The notes under the pieces were generated by a model that was given only the letters and a program-made list of their open reading frames with translations, did not search any database and was not told where the DNA came from. A DNA stretch of 60,000 bases from Cryptomeria japonica (lineage: Eukaryota > Streptophyta > Pinopsida > Cupressales > Cupressaceae): NCBI RefSeq assembly GCF_030272615.1, contig NC_081405.1, forward strand, positions 309,475,374-309,535,373. Direction: 5' to 3'. The position numbers and the translations under genes were made by a program. Positions within the stretch are counted from its first letter, which is position 1. Every line of letters begins with the position of its first letter. Below are positions 56,161 to 60,000 of the stretch, piece by piece.

Positions 56161-57589
56161 GTATGAAAAATATTTGTTACAATTTGGAGAGTGAAATTGT
56201 AATATATATAGTAAAAATTAACAATTTATCGTATATGGTTGAGGTTGTTATTGTATGGTTATTGGATTTTTTGTGTCCAATCACATCCAAAATTATTTAA
56301 GGAAGAATCACTAAATATTTTTATGGAGATAAAGTTTTTTGTTTTCCAATCAAAGAAATATATGTGAAAAAGTGTGAAACAATGCTAGTATGCAACACTT
56401 TTATTTTGTAGCACTTATTTTCTCATAAATTGATCATATTTTATCATATCACTTTCTATGTGAGTGGGATATCAATCTTCATATTTTAGGTTTATTAAGA
56501 ATGGTTAGGGAGTTTCTGCATTGAAGTGTTAAGAGGATCATTAGCAATAATAGTGGGAGATAACAGATCAATGTTTTATGACCCAAGTGGTCTCTGAATA
56601 TTATATTTATACCCCAACATAATACTACAAAAGGGATTAGAGATTAATCTATCATGTGAAATCAAATAAGGTACCAAGATTACTTATTATAGGAATCAAA
56701 TGATATTCATAACATCATACATAACCATTGATCAAATTTTGTTTGTTGATATCACTTATATTACATTACCCTCATTCTATTATATATATTTAATAAATCA
56801 TATATCTATAAAAAAGTCTTCTTCTATGTAACTATTATTTATATCAATTATCTTCTATTTCTCCTTCTTATTATAATTGTTTTTTTAATTCTTTTCAATT
56901 ATATACATATATTTTTCTATTGAGACATGACCCTTACAAAGTAAATATCTTTTTAGAAGTAACTTGCTTTCTAGGTTTTATACAGCCTTCCTGTAGATGC
57001 TTATAAGACAATTTCCTACTCTACCTCTATCCTCTACTACTTATTTTCTAGTACCATTCCCCCTTCAAAAACTATTTTTTGTCCTCAAGAACAGATAATC
57101 AAATAGGTGGAAGGATAGCTTTATAGATTTCCTTATAACAGGTTAAGGTTCTATTCCACTAAAATTTGGTTTGTCAAAGAAGTTGGTTATAGGTGTATAT
57201 TTTTGTCAATTGTTTATCTACTTTCACCAAGGTAGTGGGAAATTTGATTTATTATGCCAAATTTAGAGAGCCCCTTATAAGGCCGATTATGTGTACTAAC
57301 TACATGTCAACTTCTTTTAGTTGTTTTTTCTTTCAATTTTCTCCCTTTGATCCCATAGCGATTCTATTTTGTATGAAGTGATTTTGACATCTATTTTCTA
57401 ATTTTTTATCAATATTGTTTATAACATGATAAGAGATGACATATGAATGATTTGAAGGAGATACTTGCTATCCATATAAGATAATATGTAATAAAATAAG
57501 TTTATAAATATAAAACAAAGAACTCGACTTTATATAGGATTATAACATTTATGAATACATTTACTCAAGGAATATTTTTAATTGAGCTT
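56161..57589. other. No gene recognised
   Basis: Very AT-rich spacer between two divergent LINE starts. At 57050-57110 the minus strand has a weak resemblance to the 3' end of a gypsy polyprotein (acidic Leu-Glu-Asp-Lys, then Gly-rich), too short to call. Confidence 0.4.
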
Positions 57590-59440
57590 CCCACCTGTGC
57601 CCACCTATGTTGGTGTTGTCTATGATGAATATTGTAGAGGGGGGCCCTCTTCAGGCTTCCCACCCTCTGGGGACTCGAAATCATGAGTCGCATGCTTGTC
57701 CTACATCTTCTATGGACACTTTGGTGGCGAAATCTTTTTGGTGCCCTCCTTCTCCTCAATATCATTTTGACAACTTTTTGCAAATATGGAACCTTCCACA
57801 TTCATGGACAAGGTCCTTGGTGGAAGCCCTAATAAGATGGGGAAATTGTCTGACATTCCTGTATCCCAAGCGAAATGTGAGGTCAATGAACATCAAGTGG
57901 AGTTACCTGACGTGCTACTAAACTTGACAATCATAGAGCTAATCCTTTCTCTGGTTGGTAAGTTCCTTTCTTTTCACCCTTCTTTGGACCAGGCAAGAAG
58001 GTGGGTGGCAGCTAACTGGAAACTAAAAGGTAGTGTTTCCATTTATTCTATGTTACATGGACTTCTCCTTTTTAGTTTTATTAATCAAGAGGATTTGACC
58101 TGCATCTTGATGAATAGGCCTTGGGCTTATGGAAGTAACAAAATCCTTTCTTTGTGCAAATGGAAGCCAGATCTTGACCCATGGAAGGATTTAGGTGTTG
58201 TGGATACAACATGGATCCATCTCCTTGGCCTTCCCCTAGATTTTTGGAACTTAGGAGTTCTTAAGGGAATTGCCAACTCTTTTGGTAAATTCGTTGCTAT
58301 CAACCACACCACCCAAACAAAGTTGAGATTATTGTTTTTTATAATCTGTTTGAATGTTGCTATCAACGGTATGTTACCAACCAAGGTAACTCTCCTATCT
58401 AGATTGGGCTCATGGATGCAATTGATTGAGTATGATAATGCTAAGGCTTTTTGTCAAAACTATAATAGATATGGGCACATTAGCGTAGCCTATAAGAAAA
58501 ACATGGGGATGAAGCAACAACCCCCCAAGGTCATGGATGAAATGGAGGAAGAGTTGGGTGTGTTCCCTATCTCCAACTAGATGCAATGACTCCATACTGG
58601 TCAGGGCCCCTCCAACCTAGAGATAGAGAGAAATCTATCTCAAGACAAGAAAAAACAAGTTAATGACCTTGCAGCATCTTCATCAAATGGAGCTAAGAAG
58701 GATGGAGAGATTTCACTGCCCTTAAATAATAATATAGAAAGACAAATACAAAACACAACCCCAAAGGAAGTGGAGATGGTGATAGATCTTAGTCTTAACT
58801 CAGTTCAACAAAAGGGTGTGATTGGAAGAGAGGAGTTGGAAACAACAAAGAAAATAGATTCAAAGGACTCTACCCAAGATAAGAAAAATATAAAATTAGA
58901 AAACAAGATGAAGACCTCGAAGAAGAAAATTAATGGAGGTTTTGTGAACTTCAAGGAAAATTTGCAAATCTTGGGATTTTCTTCCACTACCCGAAACCAC
59001 CAAGTCTAAGTTTTGGCTCTTAGATTATGAGAGTGAGGAAAAATAATGGACCCAGGTTATAGCTAAGAATAAAAAGAAGAAAAAAGCATATGTGGGTGGA
59101 GAGGGTAAATTAGGGAGACCTTCATAGAAGGATACTAGGTAGAAGGATGCAACCAGGGAAGTTGCAGAGGGAAGACAAAGAACCTTGGATGGTATCTCTG
59201 AGAAAAAAAAGAAGATAACTTAACTTATCCAAGGTTTGGGAAATAGCTTCTACTCAAGAGAGTAGAATTTCTTATGTTGTGTTCAAATGAAGGTTTTATC
59301 CTAGAATGTGAGCAGCTTGAATGGTCCCCTAAAATAGCATATGCTTAAATGTAAATTGATGGAATAGAAAATGGATATTCTTTTGATTCAAGAGACCAAA
59401 ATGAAAGTCAATTTTTTCAAGATGGCTATTAACTCCTTTT
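57590..59440 (+). mobile_element. LINE-3: ORF1 and start of endonuclease, 3'-truncated
   Basis: Plus-strand relative of LINE-1. ORF1 is followed by a broken Lys-rich tail and the endonuclease start (SLNGPLK, HMLKCKLME, DILLIQETKMK) to about 59430. There it meets minus-strand LINE RT sequence. It provides the uninterrupted ORF1-ORF2 border used to define the 4.9 kb insertion in LINE-1. Confidence 0.75.
57786..58580 (+). pseudogene. LINE-3 ORF1 (DUF4283 with zinc knuckle)
   Basis: Open for 264 codons, the best-kept ORF1 here. DUF4283 core: LTIIELILSLVGKFLSFHPS, ARRWVAANWKLKGSVSIYSM, WAYGSNKILSLCKWKPDLDP and WIHLLGLPLDFWNLGVLKGI. The zinc knuckle FCQNYNRYGHISVAY has lost its second and last Cys to Tyr. 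It ends at TAG 58578-58580, but resemblance continues in pieces (58640-59000, an acidic and Lys-rich tail with MKTSKKKINGGFVNFKENLQ), so the TAG is likely premature. Confidence 0.85.
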
Positions 59441-60000
59441 GGACCTCTGTTACTTTCCTTTTTCCATGCGCACCTTGTTATGCAAAATAATTTTCTTGAT
59501 TCCCAGGCCTCCCATATATTTATGGTAATAGACCTTGTCCCAACTAACCAGGGCCATTCTATTTTTTCCTTCATGCTTACGCATAAGAAATTCTTCTGAA
59601 TCCTTTCAAATTTTTTTGTCATGGAACTTGAAATATTAAACAAGGAGATAAAATATACATGGATGCCTTATAAGAGGCCAACAAGGAGTTGAAGTTTTCC
59701 TGCACTACTCAAAGATTTCCCTTCCAACCAACTAGCTTCCATTGGATTCTTGTTAGGATTGTTTCCTAGAAGGTATATGATATATCTTTAACCATGAGGG
59801 GAAGCCCCATGTAGACCCCCGGAAGAACAACACTCTAGAAACCTAGAATAGACTTGATTTTATATTATAGTTTCACCAGAGTGGTGAAAAAATAAATACT
59901 AATTTTATTGTAGTTAATGTGTTGTCCTGAGGCTTCTGCATACAGGTTAAGAAAGTTCTTCTCCTCTATTGCCTCCACCATAGAAGCCACACAAAACAAG
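59441..60000 (-). pseudogene. LINE-4: RT C-terminal part, minus strand, runs off the window
   Basis: The minus strand reads NKNPMEASWLEGKSLSSAGK near 59730, then ISSSMTKKFERIQKNFLCVS (59630-59570), matching the RT thumb of LINE-1 (KIERIQRRFLWSGMEEK). Upstream parts to 60000 are broken RT. It stops at about 59440 against LINE-3, tail to tail. Confidence 0.72.

Noticed and set aside
57050-57110. 3' end of a gypsy polyprotein on the minus strand
   Set aside because: Only about 20 residues look suggestive and no LTR, RT or integrase sequence supports it.

Overview
This window is repeat-packed, AT-rich plant nuclear DNA. The evidence is plant-type initiator-tRNA primer sites next to Ty1/copia LTRs, DUF4283-type LINE ORF1s, and decayed copies of three plant gene families: sulfotransferase, GPI-anchored lipid-transfer protein and mitochondrial Hsp70. 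TE density and nesting suggest a large-genome seed plant, perhaps a gymnosperm; that is inference. I found no gene that looks intact, and no rRNA, tRNA or CRISPR.

Left part (1-16 kb): scraps of an old copia element, then a sulfotransferase pseudogene split by a gypsy-type element at 3696-15806 (target duplication GTGGA) that carries gag and protease but no reverse transcriptase. That element is itself split by a full-length copia element at 6665-13993 (target duplication TCAAC) with LTRs, primer site and polypurine tract still readable.

Middle (16-31 kb): a three-exon LTPG pseudogene on the minus strand (17366-18520); a 2.8 kb non-autonomous LTR element with a coiled-coil and zinc-knuckle ORF (18913-21699); a mitochondrial Hsp70 pseudogene (22658-23650); a 3'-truncated copia copy (23937-28769) flanked by a 124-bp direct repeat; and a 1.48 kb solo LTR (29001-30481, target duplication CAGAC).

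Right part (31-60 kb): one minus-strand LINE (LINE-1, about 56.2 to 31.3 kb) opened by two insertions. The first is a 4.9 kb element (49562-54484, ends TGTTA...TAACA, target duplication CTATT) with one decayed ORF of about 1,030 codons and no recognised transposase or RT. The second is a 5'-truncated LINE of the same type (LINE-2, 35342-46735), itself hit by a full-length plus-strand copia element (36173-42465, target duplication TAGAC). Both LINEs carry, downstream of the RNase H domain, a related extra ORF (called ORF3 here), and in LINE-2 the ORF3 region runs to a poly-A tail. The extra LINE ORF and the 4.9 kb element, whose proteins seem distantly alike, are the best candidates for something undescribed. 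The right edge has a plus-strand LINE ORF1 meeting a minus-strand LINE RT tail to tail.

Most coding remnants carry TAG or TGA where the family has Gln (CAG) or Arg (CGA), and Tyr where zinc knuckles have Cys, as expected from deamination of methylated cytosine in silenced DNA.
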